From Porphyromonas catoniae ATCC 51270 (GTDB lineage Bacteria > Bacteroidota > Bacteroidia > Bacteroidales > Porphyromonadaceae), in the NCBI RefSeq assembly GCF_000565015.1, contig NZ_JDFF01000009.1, positions 123,501 through 187,500 on the forward strand: a DNA stretch of 64,000 bases. Direction: 5' to 3'. Numbering within the stretch: position 1 is the stretch's first letter; each line of letters starts with the position of its first letter. This document shows, piece by piece, positions 45,847-54,192 of this stretch. The translations under genes and the position numbers were made by a program. The notes under the pieces were generated by a model. It was not told the origin of the DNA and made no database searches. It saw only the letters and a program-made list of their open reading frames with translations.

Positions 45847-47895
45847 ATGAAAATACGAACAAGCATCTTTACCCTTGCGCTGGGAGCATTACTAGCCCAA
45901 GGAAGTAGCATCACAATGAGTGCGCAGAGCAAGACTAAGACACCTGCGATTAACTTCGCAGACATGGACAAGTCCGTTCGCCCACAGAACGACTTCTACC
46001 ACTATGTCAATGGTGGGTGGATTCGCAAGAACCCTCTCAAGCCTGCTTATAGTCGCTTCGGTACGTTCGACGTACTCAGCGATACCATGACATCTCAGAT
46101 CCATAAAATCATCGAGGAGATTACCACACGCCCTCAGACCCGAGGCACCAACGACTACCGCATAGCGGTACTCTACAACCAAGCGATGGATAGCCTCACA
46201 CGCAATCGCCTTGGTGCTGCACCCCTCAAACCCGAGCTAGAGCAGATCCAGACACTCAAGGATAAGTCTGACCTCCTGCGCTTGATGGCTCTGCAAGACC
46301 AGAAGTATGGTGATGGGGCTCTCTTCTCCTCATACGTAGCAGCAGATGAGAAAAACAGCACGATGAATATCTTCATCCTGCGTCAGACCTCACTCGGTCT
46401 TCATACTCGGGACTACTATGTAGAGGAGGGTGAAGACATGCAGAAGATACGCTCGGGTTACAAGGCTTATCTCATCCGTGTACTCACCCTAGCAGGCTTT
46501 GGAGCAAACGAGGCAGAGCGCATCGCAGCCAACACCCTCAAGCTCGAGACGGAGCTAGCACGCTTCTCTTACTCCAATACCGAGCTACGCAACTCCGAGC
46601 GGAACTACAACATCGTCCGCATCAAGGACTTTACGCGTGACTTCCAAGGCTTTGATTGGGTCACCTACCTCAACCTCCGCGGTCTTACGCTGGAGACTGC
46701 AAACTTCTCCCAGCTGGACTTCTTCAAGGCCTTCAGCAAATGGTATGCATCCACATCCATTGACGAGCTTAAAGACTACCTCCTAGCTCGTGCGGTTAGT
46801 GGTGCAGCCGAGGCACTTAGCGATGAGTTTGCGGAGGCTAAGTTCGACTTCTTCGGGAAGCAGCTCAGTGGTCGTAAGGAGATGCACCCACGTTGGAAGC
46901 GTAGCCTTGGTATCGTCCAAGGGGCTCTGGGTGAAGCTCTAGGACAGGCGTATGTGAAGCGTTACTTCTCACCAGAGGCTAAGGAGCGCATGCTACAGCT
47001 CGTGGGGAACCTCCAGAAGGCTTTGGCTCAACGTGTGAAAGGTCTATCATGGATGAGTGCAGAGACCAAGCAAAGAGCCCTAGACAAGCTCAGTAGCTTC
47101 GTTGTCAAGATTGGCTATCCCGATAAGTGGAAGGACTATAGCTCTATGAACATCGACGAAGCAAAGTCCTACTACGAGAACCTACAAGAGATGGTTCGCT
47201 TCATGCAGGCCGATAACCTCAGCGACCTGGGCAAGCCTGTCGATCGGACTAGATGGCTCATGAGCCCGCAGGAGGTTAATGCCTACTACATGCCAACGAC
47301 GAATGAGATCTGCTTCCCTGCAGGTATCCTCCAGCCTCCATTCTTTAATATGGATGCTGATGATGCTGTTAACTATGGTGCGATTGGCGTCGTTATCGGT
47401 CACGAGATGACCCATGGGTTCGATGACGAAGGATCCAACTTTGATAAGGACGGCAACATGAATAACTGGTGGACAGCAGAGGATAGGAAGAAGTTCGAGG
47501 CAACCACACAACGCCTTGCCAAGCAATTCTCTGCAAACATCGTTGCTCCAGGTCTCCATGCCAACGGGGAGCTAACCCTCGGCGAAAACATCGCCGACCA
47601 AGGGGGGCTTACCATCGCCTACCTAGCACTCCAACTAGCCGGTGAGGGCAAGAGCACTCAGAAGCTAGAGGGTCTCACCCCTGCTCAGCGATTCTACATT
47701 GCCTACGCTCGCCTCTGGGGGCAGAATATCACTGAGGCAGAGGTACGTCGTCTGACGAAGATCGACCCACACAGCATCGGTCTCCTACGTGTCAATCAAG
47801 CACTGAAGAACATTGATACCTTCTACAAGGCCTTTGACATCAAGCCCAAGGACAAGATGTACATAGCCCCCAAGGATCGTGTCCTCGTCTGGTAA
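45847..47895 (+). CDS. M13 family metallopeptidase (neprilysin/PepO-like)
   Basis: 682 residues. A signal peptide ends near TMSAQ, so the enzyme is periplasmic or surface exposed. The zinc site VIGHEMTHGFDDEG has HEMTH at residues 519-523, and the third ligand is in GELTLGENIADQGGL. The end motif YIAPKDRVLVW matches the conserved C-terminal tryptophan of the family. In the neprilysin family the enzyme cleaves peptides up to about 40 residues. Related enzymes in oral Porphyromonas act on host peptides; whether this one does is inference. It stands alone, preceded by about 180 bp with nothing recognisable. Confidence 0.93.
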   Translation: MKIRTSIFTLALGALLAQGSSITMSAQSKTKTPAINFADMDKSVRPQNDFYHYVNGGWIRKNPLKPAYSRFGTFDVLSDTMTSQIHKIIEEITTRPQTRGTNDYRIAVLYNQAMDSLTRNRLGAAPLKPELEQIQTLKDKSDLLRLMALQDQKYGDGALFSSYVAADEKNSTMNIFILRQTSLGLHTRDYYVEEGEDMQKIRSGYKAYLIRVLTLAGFGANEAERIAANTLKLETELARFSYSNTELRNSERNYNIVRIKDFTRDFQGFDWVTYLNLRGLTLETANFSQLDFFKAFSKWYASTSIDELKDYLLARAVSGAAEALSDEFAEAKFDFFGKQLSGRKEMHPRWKRSLGIVQGALGEALGQAYVKRYFSPEAKERMLQLVGNLQKALAQRVKGLSWMSAETKQRALDKLSSFVVKIGYPDKWKDYSSMNIDEAKSYYENLQEMVRFMQADNLSDLGKPVDRTRWLMSPQEVNAYYMPTTNEICFPAGILQPPFFNMDADDAVNYGAIGVVIGHEMTHGFDDEGSNFDKDGNMNNWWTAEDRKKFEATTQRLAKQFSANIVAPGLHANGELTLGENIADQGGLTIAYLALQLAGEGKSTQKLEGLTPAQRFYIAYARLWGQNITEAEVRRLTKIDPHSIGLLRVNQALKNIDTFYKAFDIKPKDKMYIAPKDRVLVW

Positions 47896-47964
47896 CACCC
47901 CTCTGAGGCTCATCACGCTACCCTCGCTAGGGCAGACCAACTGAGCCTCCTCACCCCTTATCTC

Positions 47965-48018
47965 AAGGTCAGGCTACATCATACGGTATACCTATGGTGT
48001 GGCCTGACCTTCTTCTTG
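47965..48018 (+). terminator. Terminator-like hairpin after the M13 peptidase gene
   Basis: AAGGTCAGGC (47965-47974) pairs with GCCTGACCTT (48002-48011). Inside it, ACATCATA pairs with TATGGTGT with one wobble pair. Followed by CTTCTTGG. Confidence 0.6.
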
Positions 48019-48130
48019 GTATCGCCTCCACGTGAAGAGGTCAGCTCTTAGCTCTCCATCCCTTGCCTTCTCTCTAGCCTTTATGTATCACAGTAGGTGA
48101 AGGAGACGGACGTAAGAGACAAAAAGAAGG

Positions 48131-48214
48131 GCATGCAAGGATGGCACAGGAACCCATGCAAGGGGATCCTAGGCAATGCTTGCATGGGTTCCCTCTCCAC
48201 CCCATGCATGGGTC
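48131..48214. repeat. Four-unit 23/24-bp array, family ii
   Basis: Units centred on ATGCAA or its complement lie at 48133, 48156, 48180 and 48204 (steps of 23, 24 and 24). Examples are AACCCATGCAAGGGG, CTTGCATGGGTT and ACCCCATGCATGGGTCT. The same palindrome occurs in the five-unit array at 2162-2276. No fifth unit in phase is convincing here. Confidence 0.7.
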
Positions 48215-48326
48215 TCAACAAGCACCTCGGGGAGATCCTGGGCTAGGCGACCTTAGAGAGCGCAGCTCGTGCTACAAGAGCACGTGACCAACCCCATAAC
48301 GAGGGAAACAGAAATGAAAAACGCCC

Positions 48327-48334
48327 TATCTTTG
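48327..48334 (+). promoter_or_regulatory. -7 box before the outer-membrane protein gene
   Basis: TATCTTTG, 20 bp before the ATG at 48355. Confidence 0.7.
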
Positions 48335-48354
48335 TAGAGAATAGTCACGACCAA

Positions 48355-49548
48355 ATGATGCGCTTAATCCATGCCCTCTGCACCCTCATGTGCCTATGCC
48401 TAGCCCCCCATCTCATGGCACAAGGGAACTACCAGGCAGAGGTACCATCGCGCACCACACTCGACGCATTCGGTGATCGACTATCCTTACGGCTCTTGGC
48501 TGAGGCTTTCTTCCGCAACAATGAATATGCCTCCGACCTCATAGCAGACTACACGCTACCAGGCTACCGCTTTCGTGCTGACCTCGGTTTTCGCCCCAAC
48601 ACTTCTTTCCCCGTAGAGCTACGGCTTGGCGTGTCCAACCTTTATTATTGGGGCGCATCACGCTACCCCTCCGCCATGGCCTACCTTGACTTGCCCTACT
48701 GGAATGGCGAAGGGGAGCGATACACGAAGTTCCGCTTGCGTCCCTTCTTCCAAGCATCTATACTCCCTACCAAGGGGCTGGCTATCCTCCTCGGAGGACT
48801 CGAGGGAGGAGCGAAGCACGAACTCATAGAGCCTCTTTACAATCCCGAGCTTAACCTCACAGCTGATGAGGAAACAGGACTTCAGATTAAATATCTAGGT
48901 GAGCGAACGAAAATAGATACATGGGTTGATTGGCGGAGCTTTATCTTCCGTGGGGAGGCACATCCCGAGGCCTTTATCTTTGGACTTACAGCACGTCACC
49001 GCTTCCCCCTGAGTAGCATCTCTAGTCTAGGGCTAGAGCTACAAGCTCTGGCACACCATAGGGGAGGCGTGCTGAATCAACAGGCAGACACGGTACATAC
49101 CTGGCTAAACACTGCTCTAGGGATAAGCTACGAACACCAATTTAAGGTCATGGAGGCCCCCCTCTCTTGGCGCACATCAGCCTTCGCTCTGAGCTATACA
49201 CAGCGGGGTGAGCACTACTCCGTGAACGAAGGCTGGGGAATCTACGCAGAGAGTGAGGCAAGATGGCGAAGGTGGCAGGCGAAGATGGGTCTTTGGTATG
49301 GTACCGATTTCATTGGTGTACTCGGGGTGCCCTTTGCCCAGAGTGTCGGGCGAAAAGGTAGGCAGGTCATTCACTCCCATCATCCAAGGTACCTCTCTCT
49401 GAGCGCAAGCTATCGAATCATGGAGAGTATGAAGTATTCGCTCTCTTTATCTGCTGGCGTATGGATGCACCCCCATTCGGCAGATCGGATGAGTAGCTAC
49501 ATAGAGGCGTACCTGAGTATATCACCCTACTTCGGGCTGCTCAAATAG
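48355..49548 (+). CDS. Predicted outer-membrane beta-barrel protein, unknown family
   Basis: 397 residues with a signal peptide (ending HLMAQ). The mature part alternates hydrophobic, aromatic and polar residues in short strands, for example YRFRADLGFRP, VELRLGVSNLYYWG and YLSLSASYRIME, and ends ISPYFGLLK, as expected for a beta-barrel in the outer membrane. I do not recognise a family. It has its own promoter. Its stop codon is immediately followed by the xerD stop on the other strand, with no base between, so the two transcripts must overlap at their 3' ends. Confidence 0.75.
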   Translation: MMRLIHALCTLMCLCLAPHLMAQGNYQAEVPSRTTLDAFGDRLSLRLLAEAFFRNNEYASDLIADYTLPGYRFRADLGFRPNTSFPVELRLGVSNLYYWGASRYPSAMAYLDLPYWNGEGERYTKFRLRPFFQASILPTKGLAILLGGLEGGAKHELIEPLYNPELNLTADEETGLQIKYLGERTKIDTWVDWRSFIFRGEAHPEAFIFGLTARHRFPLSSISSLGLELQALAHHRGGVLNQQADTVHTWLNTALGISYEHQFKVMEAPLSWRTSAFALSYTQRGEHYSVNEGWGIYAESEARWRRWQAKMGLWYGTDFIGVLGVPFAQSVGRKGRQVIHSHHPRYLSLSASYRIMESMKYSLSLSAGVWMHPHSADRMSSYIEAYLSISPYFGLLK

Positions 49549-50448
49549 TCATCGCTGGTTACGAGGGTGGTACCGCTCGATCTGCTCCCGCAGTCGAGTG
49601 CGGTCGATATGTGTATAGATCTCTGTCGTCCCTACATCCTCATGCCCCAGCAGGAGCTGTATAGCCTGCAGGTTTGCTCCCCCCTCAAGCAGTGCAGTGG
49701 CGAAGCTATGACGGAAGGTATGGGGACTGATGGTCTTCTTGACGCCTGCCGCTTGGGCAGCTTCCTTGATAAAGACAAAGACAGTGATGCGAGAGATCGC
49801 TTTACCGATACGACTAAGGAAGATATAGTCCTCTTGACCGCGCTTAGCTTTGGGTCGGTCAGGATGGGTTAAATAGGTCGTCAACTCTTGGATAGCAGAG
49901 GGACTAAGGGGAACTAGTCGCTGCTTGCTCCCCTTCCCCAATACACGTAGGTAACCTTCGTCTAGGAAGACATCGGAGAAACGCAACTGGCATAGCTCAC
50001 TCACACGTAGCCCACAGCTGAAGAGCACCTCTATGATGGCTCGATTTCGAGCTCCCTCTACCCCTCCCTTTTGACCGCATGCTTCTATCATACAATCAAC
50101 CTCCTCAGTAGAGAGGACCGTAGGCAAGTATCGCCCCTTACGAGGTACCTCAAGCAAAGCGGTAGGATCAGTATCTAGGTATCCCTCGAGCAACAGATAT
50201 CGACCGAAACTCTTCACCCCCGAAATGATGCGCGAGATGGAGTTTGGACTGATTCCTAAGTCGTATAGTGTGGATACGAAGTGCTGCAAGCGTGGGTAGT
50301 CTAGGTCATCTATGCGAAGCCCTTCGGTCTCGAGATAGCTAAGGAGTTTATCCAAGTCAAAAAGGTATGCCTGACATGTATTAGCAGAGAGGTTCAGCTC
50401 AAAGCGTAGATAGGATAGATACTTTGCTCTTATATCGGTAGGTAACAT
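49549..50448 (-). CDS. xerD: Site-specific tyrosine recombinase XerD
   Basis: With XerC it resolves chromosome dimers at dif and is exploited by some mobile elements. 299 residues: an N-terminal SAM-like core-binding domain (about 1-90) and a catalytic domain. Catalytic residues fit the family: Arg148 (SCGLRVSEL), Lys173, His243 and Arg246 (HTFRHSF), His269 and nucleophile Tyr278 (TTEIYTH). The start is at MLPTDIRAKY. It diverges from aroQ; their -7 boxes overlap tail to tail. No transposon or integron parts are near, so it reads as the housekeeping recombinase. Confidence 0.94.
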   Translation of the reverse strand: MLPTDIRAKYLSYLRFELNLSANTCQAYLFDLDKLLSYLETEGLRIDDLDYPRLQHFVSTLYDLGISPNSISRIISGVKSFGRYLLLEGYLDTDPTALLEVPRKGRYLPTVLSTEEVDCMIEACGQKGGVEGARNRAIIEVLFSCGLRVSELCQLRFSDVFLDEGYLRVLGKGSKQRLVPLSPSAIQELTTYLTHPDRPKAKRGQEDYIFLSRIGKAISRITVFVFIKEAAQAAGVKKTISPHTFRHSFATALLEGGANLQAIQLLLGHEDVGTTEIYTHIDRTRLREQIERYHPRNQR

Positions 50449-50470
50449 CAGTCACGAAGGGAATTTTAAT

Positions 50471-50486
50471 TATCTTTGCAAAGGTA
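50471..50486. promoter_or_regulatory. Overlapping divergent -7 boxes of aroQ and xerD
   Basis: The sequence TATCTTTGCAAAGGTA contains TATCTTTG on the plus strand (50471-50478, for aroQ, ATG at 50495) and TACCTTTG on the minus strand (50479-50486, for xerD, ATG at 50448). The two boxes abut with no spacing. Confidence 0.7.
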
Positions 50487-50494
50487 AGAAGACA

Positions 50495-50956
50495 ATGGAC
50501 ATAACAGGCAGGAGGATAAGGGTTGAGATCATCAATGGCCCAAATCTACAACGTATCGGCAGGCGAGAGCCAGAGATCTACGGAACTAGGTCTATGGAGG
50601 ATTGGCTTGCAGAGCAGCGTACAGCCTTCTCCGACAGTCTAGAGATTACCTACTTCCAGTCCAACCATGAGGGTGCGCTGATTGACCGCCTATACACCCT
50701 CGATGATGAGCATGTGGATGCAATCATACTCAATGCTGGGGCTTACTCCCATACCTCCCTTGCTCTGGCTGATGCCCTTAGGGCAATCACCCCTCCGACC
50801 CTAGAGGTGCATATCTCCAATATCTATGCACGAGAAGAGCAGAGAAGGCATTCCCTCATCTCTGAGGCATGCGTGGGGGTCATCGCAGGATTTGGACTGG
50901 ATAGTTACCGCCTAGCCCTAGCATCCATCCCTACCCTACTCCAACAGAGCAAGTAG
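50495..50956 (+). CDS. aroQ: Type II 3-dehydroquinate dehydratase
   Basis: Removes water from 3-dehydroquinate to give 3-dehydroshikimate in aromatic amino acid and folate precursor synthesis. Type II signatures are visible: INGPNLQRIGRREPEIYG near the N-terminus with the catalytic Arg and Tyr, SNHEGALID, NAGAYSHTSLALADAL and HISNIYAREEQRRHS. 153 residues, forming a dodecamer in known members. No other shikimate gene is adjacent. pyk follows after 68 bp on the same strand without a clear promoter box. Confidence 0.94.
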   Translation: MDITGRRIRVEIINGPNLQRIGRREPEIYGTRSMEDWLAEQRTAFSDSLEITYFQSNHEGALIDRLYTLDDEHVDAIILNAGAYSHTSLALADALRAITPPTLEVHISNIYAREEQRRHSLISEACVGVIAGFGLDSYRLALASIPTLLQQSK

Positions 50957-51024
50957 CAGTACCCTTCTTACCCTCCCCACCTAAACGAATAAAATAAAGT
51001 AACACTATTACATTATAAGGAATT

Positions 51025-52458
51025 ATGAAGAAGACTAAGATCGTAGCCACCATCTCTGACCTTCGCTGTGACGTAGAGTTCATACGTCCTCTCGTAGAGG
51101 CTGGTGTCAATGTCGTGCGTATGAATACAGCGCACATGACCAAGGAAGGGATTACCCAAGTAATCGAAAATACACGTGCTGTCTCACCTAATGTCGCTGT
51201 ACTACTCGACACCAAGGGCCCAGAGGTGCGTACCACAGTCCTCGAAGGAGATTCTGAAGTCAAGCGTCAATTCAACACTGGCGACAAGGTAGTCTTCATG
51301 GCCAATCCCGAGGCTAAGACCAACAACGAAGTCATCAATGTGAACTACGTGAACTTCGTGCACGATGTACCTGTCGGTGCGACTATCCTCCTTGACGACG
51401 GTGCTCTAGCCTTCGTCGTAGAGAAGAAAGAGGGGGATAAGCTCTATACCACCTGCCAGAACACCGGTAAGCTCGGTAGCCGTAAGAGCGTCAACGTACC
51501 AGGCGTCCGCATCGACCTCCCCTCTCTCACAGAGAAAGACCGTGGTAACATCCTACACTCCATCCCACAGAAGATCGAGTTCATTGCTCACTCCTTCGTT
51601 CGCAACAAGAGAGACATCGAGGAGATCCAAGCTATTCTTGATGAGCACAAGAGTGACATCAAGATTATCGCTAAGATTGAGAACCAGGAGGGTGTAGACA
51701 ACATCGACGAAATCATCGACTCCTGCTATGGTATCATGATCGCTCGTGGTGACCTCGCTATCGAAGTACCCGCAGAGAAGGTCCCAGGCATCCAGCGTAT
51801 GATCATCAAGAAGTGTATCGCAGCTAAGAAGCCCGTCATCGTAGCTACACAGATGCTTCACACGATGATTGACAATCCCCTACCTACACGTGCTGAGGTG
51901 AGTGATATCGCTAACGCTGTCTACTACCGCACCGACGCTGTCATGCTCTCTGGTGAGACTGCTAACGGGAAGTATCCTCTAGAGGCTGTCCAGACCATGG
52001 CTAGCATCATCCGCGAGGCAGAGGCTACACTCGAGGAAAACTACAACGATGAAGTACCCTACTCTAAGGAAGTAAGCACCACGACAGCCTTCCTAGCTAA
52101 GCAGGCTGTCCGCAGTGTTGATCAAATCAACACCGAGGCCATCATCACTGATAGCTTCACGGGTCGTACAGCTCGCTACCTTTCCTCCTTCCGTGCTACT
52201 GTACCTGTATGTGCTGTTTGCTACGATGAGACCCTATCTCGTCAGCTTGCTCTCAGCTACGGCGTCACCGCACACTACGCAGGTGAAGAGCCTTGCGAAA
52301 AGGCTCGTCTCGTAGCAGGCATCAAGAGCTTCATCGAATCTGGGCTTATCAAGGAGTCTACCCAAGCAGCTTTCATGAGCGGTACCATCGGTATCACCGG
52401 AGCAGCTCACGCTCTCGAGATCGAGACCGTAGGTAATATCCTCGAGCGTAATAAGTAG
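51025..52458 (+). CDS. pyk: Pyruvate kinase
   Basis: Converts phosphoenolpyruvate and ADP to pyruvate and ATP, the last step of glycolysis. 477 residues. The N-terminal pattern is KTKIVATISDLRCDVEF in place of the textbook TKIVCTIGP, as in other Porphyromonas-type sequences I recall. Catalytic features LLDTKGPEVR, AKIENQEG, MIARGDLAIEVP and VATQMLHTMI are present, followed by the C-terminal domain ending IEVGNILERNK-like. A perfect terminator hairpin follows 65 bp later, shared with the convergent SusD gene. Confidence 0.95.
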   Translation: MKKTKIVATISDLRCDVEFIRPLVEAGVNVVRMNTAHMTKEGITQVIENTRAVSPNVAVLLDTKGPEVRTTVLEGDSEVKRQFNTGDKVVFMANPEAKTNNEVINVNYVNFVHDVPVGATILLDDGALAFVVEKKEGDKLYTTCQNTGKLGSRKSVNVPGVRIDLPSLTEKDRGNILHSIPQKIEFIAHSFVRNKRDIEEIQAILDEHKSDIKIIAKIENQEGVDNIDEIIDSCYGIMIARGDLAIEVPAEKVPGIQRMIIKKCIAAKKPVIVATQMLHTMIDNPLPTRAEVSDIANAVYYRTDAVMLSGETANGKYPLEAVQTMASIIREAEATLEENYNDEVPYSKEVSTTTAFLAKQAVRSVDQINTEAIITDSFTGRTARYLSSFRATVPVCAVCYDETLSRQLALSYGVTAHYAGEEPCEKARLVAGIKSFIESGLIKESTQAAFMSGTIGITGAAHALEIETVGNILERNK

Positions 52459-52523
52459 TAGCGGGAAAATATCATCCCCTACCCCTCTAGCAGAGACAAG
52501 AAGCTCAGCAAGAGTATAAAAGT

Positions 52524-52563
52524 AGAGGGCGACAAGACCGATGGTCTTGTCGCCCTCTGGCTT
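52524..52563. terminator. Bidirectional terminator between pyk and the SusD gene
   Basis: A 16-bp perfect stem, AGAGGGCGACAAGACC (52524-52539) with its complement at 52543-52558, around a 3-base loop. A T-rich tract follows on the plus side (GGCTTTC) and an A-rich tract precedes it, so it can serve both convergent genes. Confidence 0.88.
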
Positions 52564-52576
52564 TCAGGGGAACAGG

Positions 52577-54175
52577 CTATCTACCATAACCTGGTGTCTG
52601 GGTAATCTTTGGGTCTTGATTTACAATCGTCCTATCAAGAGGCCAGAGCACCTTATGAGCCTCCGAAGCAGAGAGGATAGGTCTCGAAGCTTGGGCCTCG
52701 TTAGGATCCTCGGGGAAGTTGGCTTCAACAGAGAAGACCAATGGCTTTTTCGATGCATCCTGAAGACGAATAAGGTCAAACCAGCGCTTATACTCTCCCA
52801 CAAACTCCTTAGTCCGCTCCTGCAAGATTGCGAGTTCAGCAGCAGCAAAGGTCGTATGTGTGTACTCATGCCCTGCGAAATGCGTACCATAGGCCCTCTT
52901 GCGCACAGCATTGATCTCCGTTGATGGATCTTCACCTAGGCCATTCTTTACCTCAGCAAGCATCAGAAGGGCATCTGCATAGCGGTACACGAGGATATTA
53001 CTATCGAAGACGTGCTTACCATCCGCATAAGTCTGCCCCATATACTTTTTCATTACCGCACCTGGGCTATAGGGAGCTGTAGCCCCAACAAAGAACTCAA
53101 AGAACGTAGCAGAACGACGGCTATCTGTCTCATCGAAAGCCTTAACGACCGAGTACTTGTACTCATTGAAGAGACGCCCCTCACCACGCAAGTCTAGGGG
53201 ATCTCCTGGTAGGAGAACACCATTCTTGTCCTTGGCTGATCCAGCAAACAGTGCCTTCTGGTACATATACAGCACATAGTCATTCGTGGCCTCTTCTCTA
53301 TCGAAGTAGAGGTTGTAGATTACCTCAGCATTATTCTTATTCTGTGTACTAAAGACCTTAGAGAACTCGGGAAGGAGGCTGTAGACTCCACTATTTATAA
53401 TCTGGTTAAGTGTTGCCTTTGCCACTTGTAAGTCAGCCTCTCCACCTGCCGTGTGGTCTCCAGTAGTGACCTTAGCAGACCAAAGATAAACCTCAGCCTT
53501 TAGCATCTTTGTTGCTGCAAGCGACCAGTCTATCTTCGGTCCAGAACCTAGTGTCTCCCCTGCTAGGAGACTCTCAGACTGATCAACCTCTGACTTGATA
53601 AAGTCCAAGGTCTGCTTTGCTGTAGATCGCTCTTTATAGAACTTGCTTGGAGAGTCTATTGCCTCTGTGACGACTCTAGGCTCGGTCTCTATAACGACTC
53701 CTCCGTAGGTACGGTATAGGAAAAAGTAATAGAAGGCACGCACACCATGAGCCCTACCTAAATAGGCCTTACGCTCTGCATCTGTCAGGAAGGGGCATTC
53801 CTCCTTGACCTTCTTGATGAAGAGGTTTACACGGAGGATTAAGCCGTATAGCCCACCCCAGTTCGTTACTCCCGTACGGTTTGCATCAAGTAGGTTTAGC
53901 TTGAGGTTCACGTCATATTGGTTCTCTCCCGTTGTAGATACGGTAGTCTTCAACATCCCAGCTCGTAGCTCACCAAAGGCACGCATTGTGGAATAAGATC
54001 CACGTACATTACCATATATAGAGGTAAGATAGGCCTCTACCTGGGGCTTTGTATTCCAAAAGTTCCCTTCCGTATATTCATCGATTGCCTTTAGGTCAAG
54101 GAGCTTGTTGCAAGACACGCCCATGAATAGAGAGAGGACGAATAGCCCAAAGGCTATAAAGCGATTCCTTTTCAT
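52577..54175 (-). CDS. SusD/RagB family outer-membrane lipoprotein
   Basis: The substrate-capturing lid of a SusCD nutrient importer on the cell surface. From MKRNRFIAF it has 532 residues and a lipobox GVSC, so Cys is lipidated. TPR-like helices with the family sequence NFWNTKPQVEAYLTSIYG and the C-terminal WPLDRTIVNQDPKITQTPGY are typical of SusD. Five more residues are possible from the ATG at 54190. It follows the SusC gene at once. Whether it takes peptides (as RagB of P. gingivalis does) or glycans cannot be told from sequence; no glycosidase genes are near, which favours peptides. Confidence 0.93.
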   Translation of the reverse strand: MKRNRFIAFGLFVLSLFMGVSCNKLLDLKAIDEYTEGNFWNTKPQVEAYLTSIYGNVRGSYSTMRAFGELRAGMLKTTVSTTGENQYDVNLKLNLLDANRTGVTNWGGLYGLILRVNLFIKKVKEECPFLTDAERKAYLGRAHGVRAFYYFFLYRTYGGVVIETEPRVVTEAIDSPSKFYKERSTAKQTLDFIKSEVDQSESLLAGETLGSGPKIDWSLAATKMLKAEVYLWSAKVTTGDHTAGGEADLQVAKATLNQIINSGVYSLLPEFSKVFSTQNKNNAEVIYNLYFDREEATNDYVLYMYQKALFAGSAKDKNGVLLPGDPLDLRGEGRLFNEYKYSVVKAFDETDSRRSATFFEFFVGATAPYSPGAVMKKYMGQTYADGKHVFDSNILVYRYADALLMLAEVKNGLGEDPSTEINAVRKRAYGTHFAGHEYTHTTFAAAELAILQERTKEFVGEYKRWFDLIRLQDASKKPLVFSVEANFPEDPNEAQASRPILSASEAHKVLWPLDRTIVNQDPKITQTPGYGR

Positions 54176-54192
54176 AGCAGAAGTAATCATAA

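Larger units (their letters stand above)
47896..48354. other. Intergenic region holding a hairpin, family ii repeats and a promoter
   Basis: 459 bp. It holds a long hairpin (47965-48011), four family ii palindromes (48131-48214) and a TATCTTTG promoter (48327-48334). No gene is visible. Confidence 0.65.

Noticed and set aside
49549..50448. Integrase of a mobile element
   Set aside because: Sequence and length fit chromosomal XerD, and no other mobile-element genes, att repeats or tRNA target are present.
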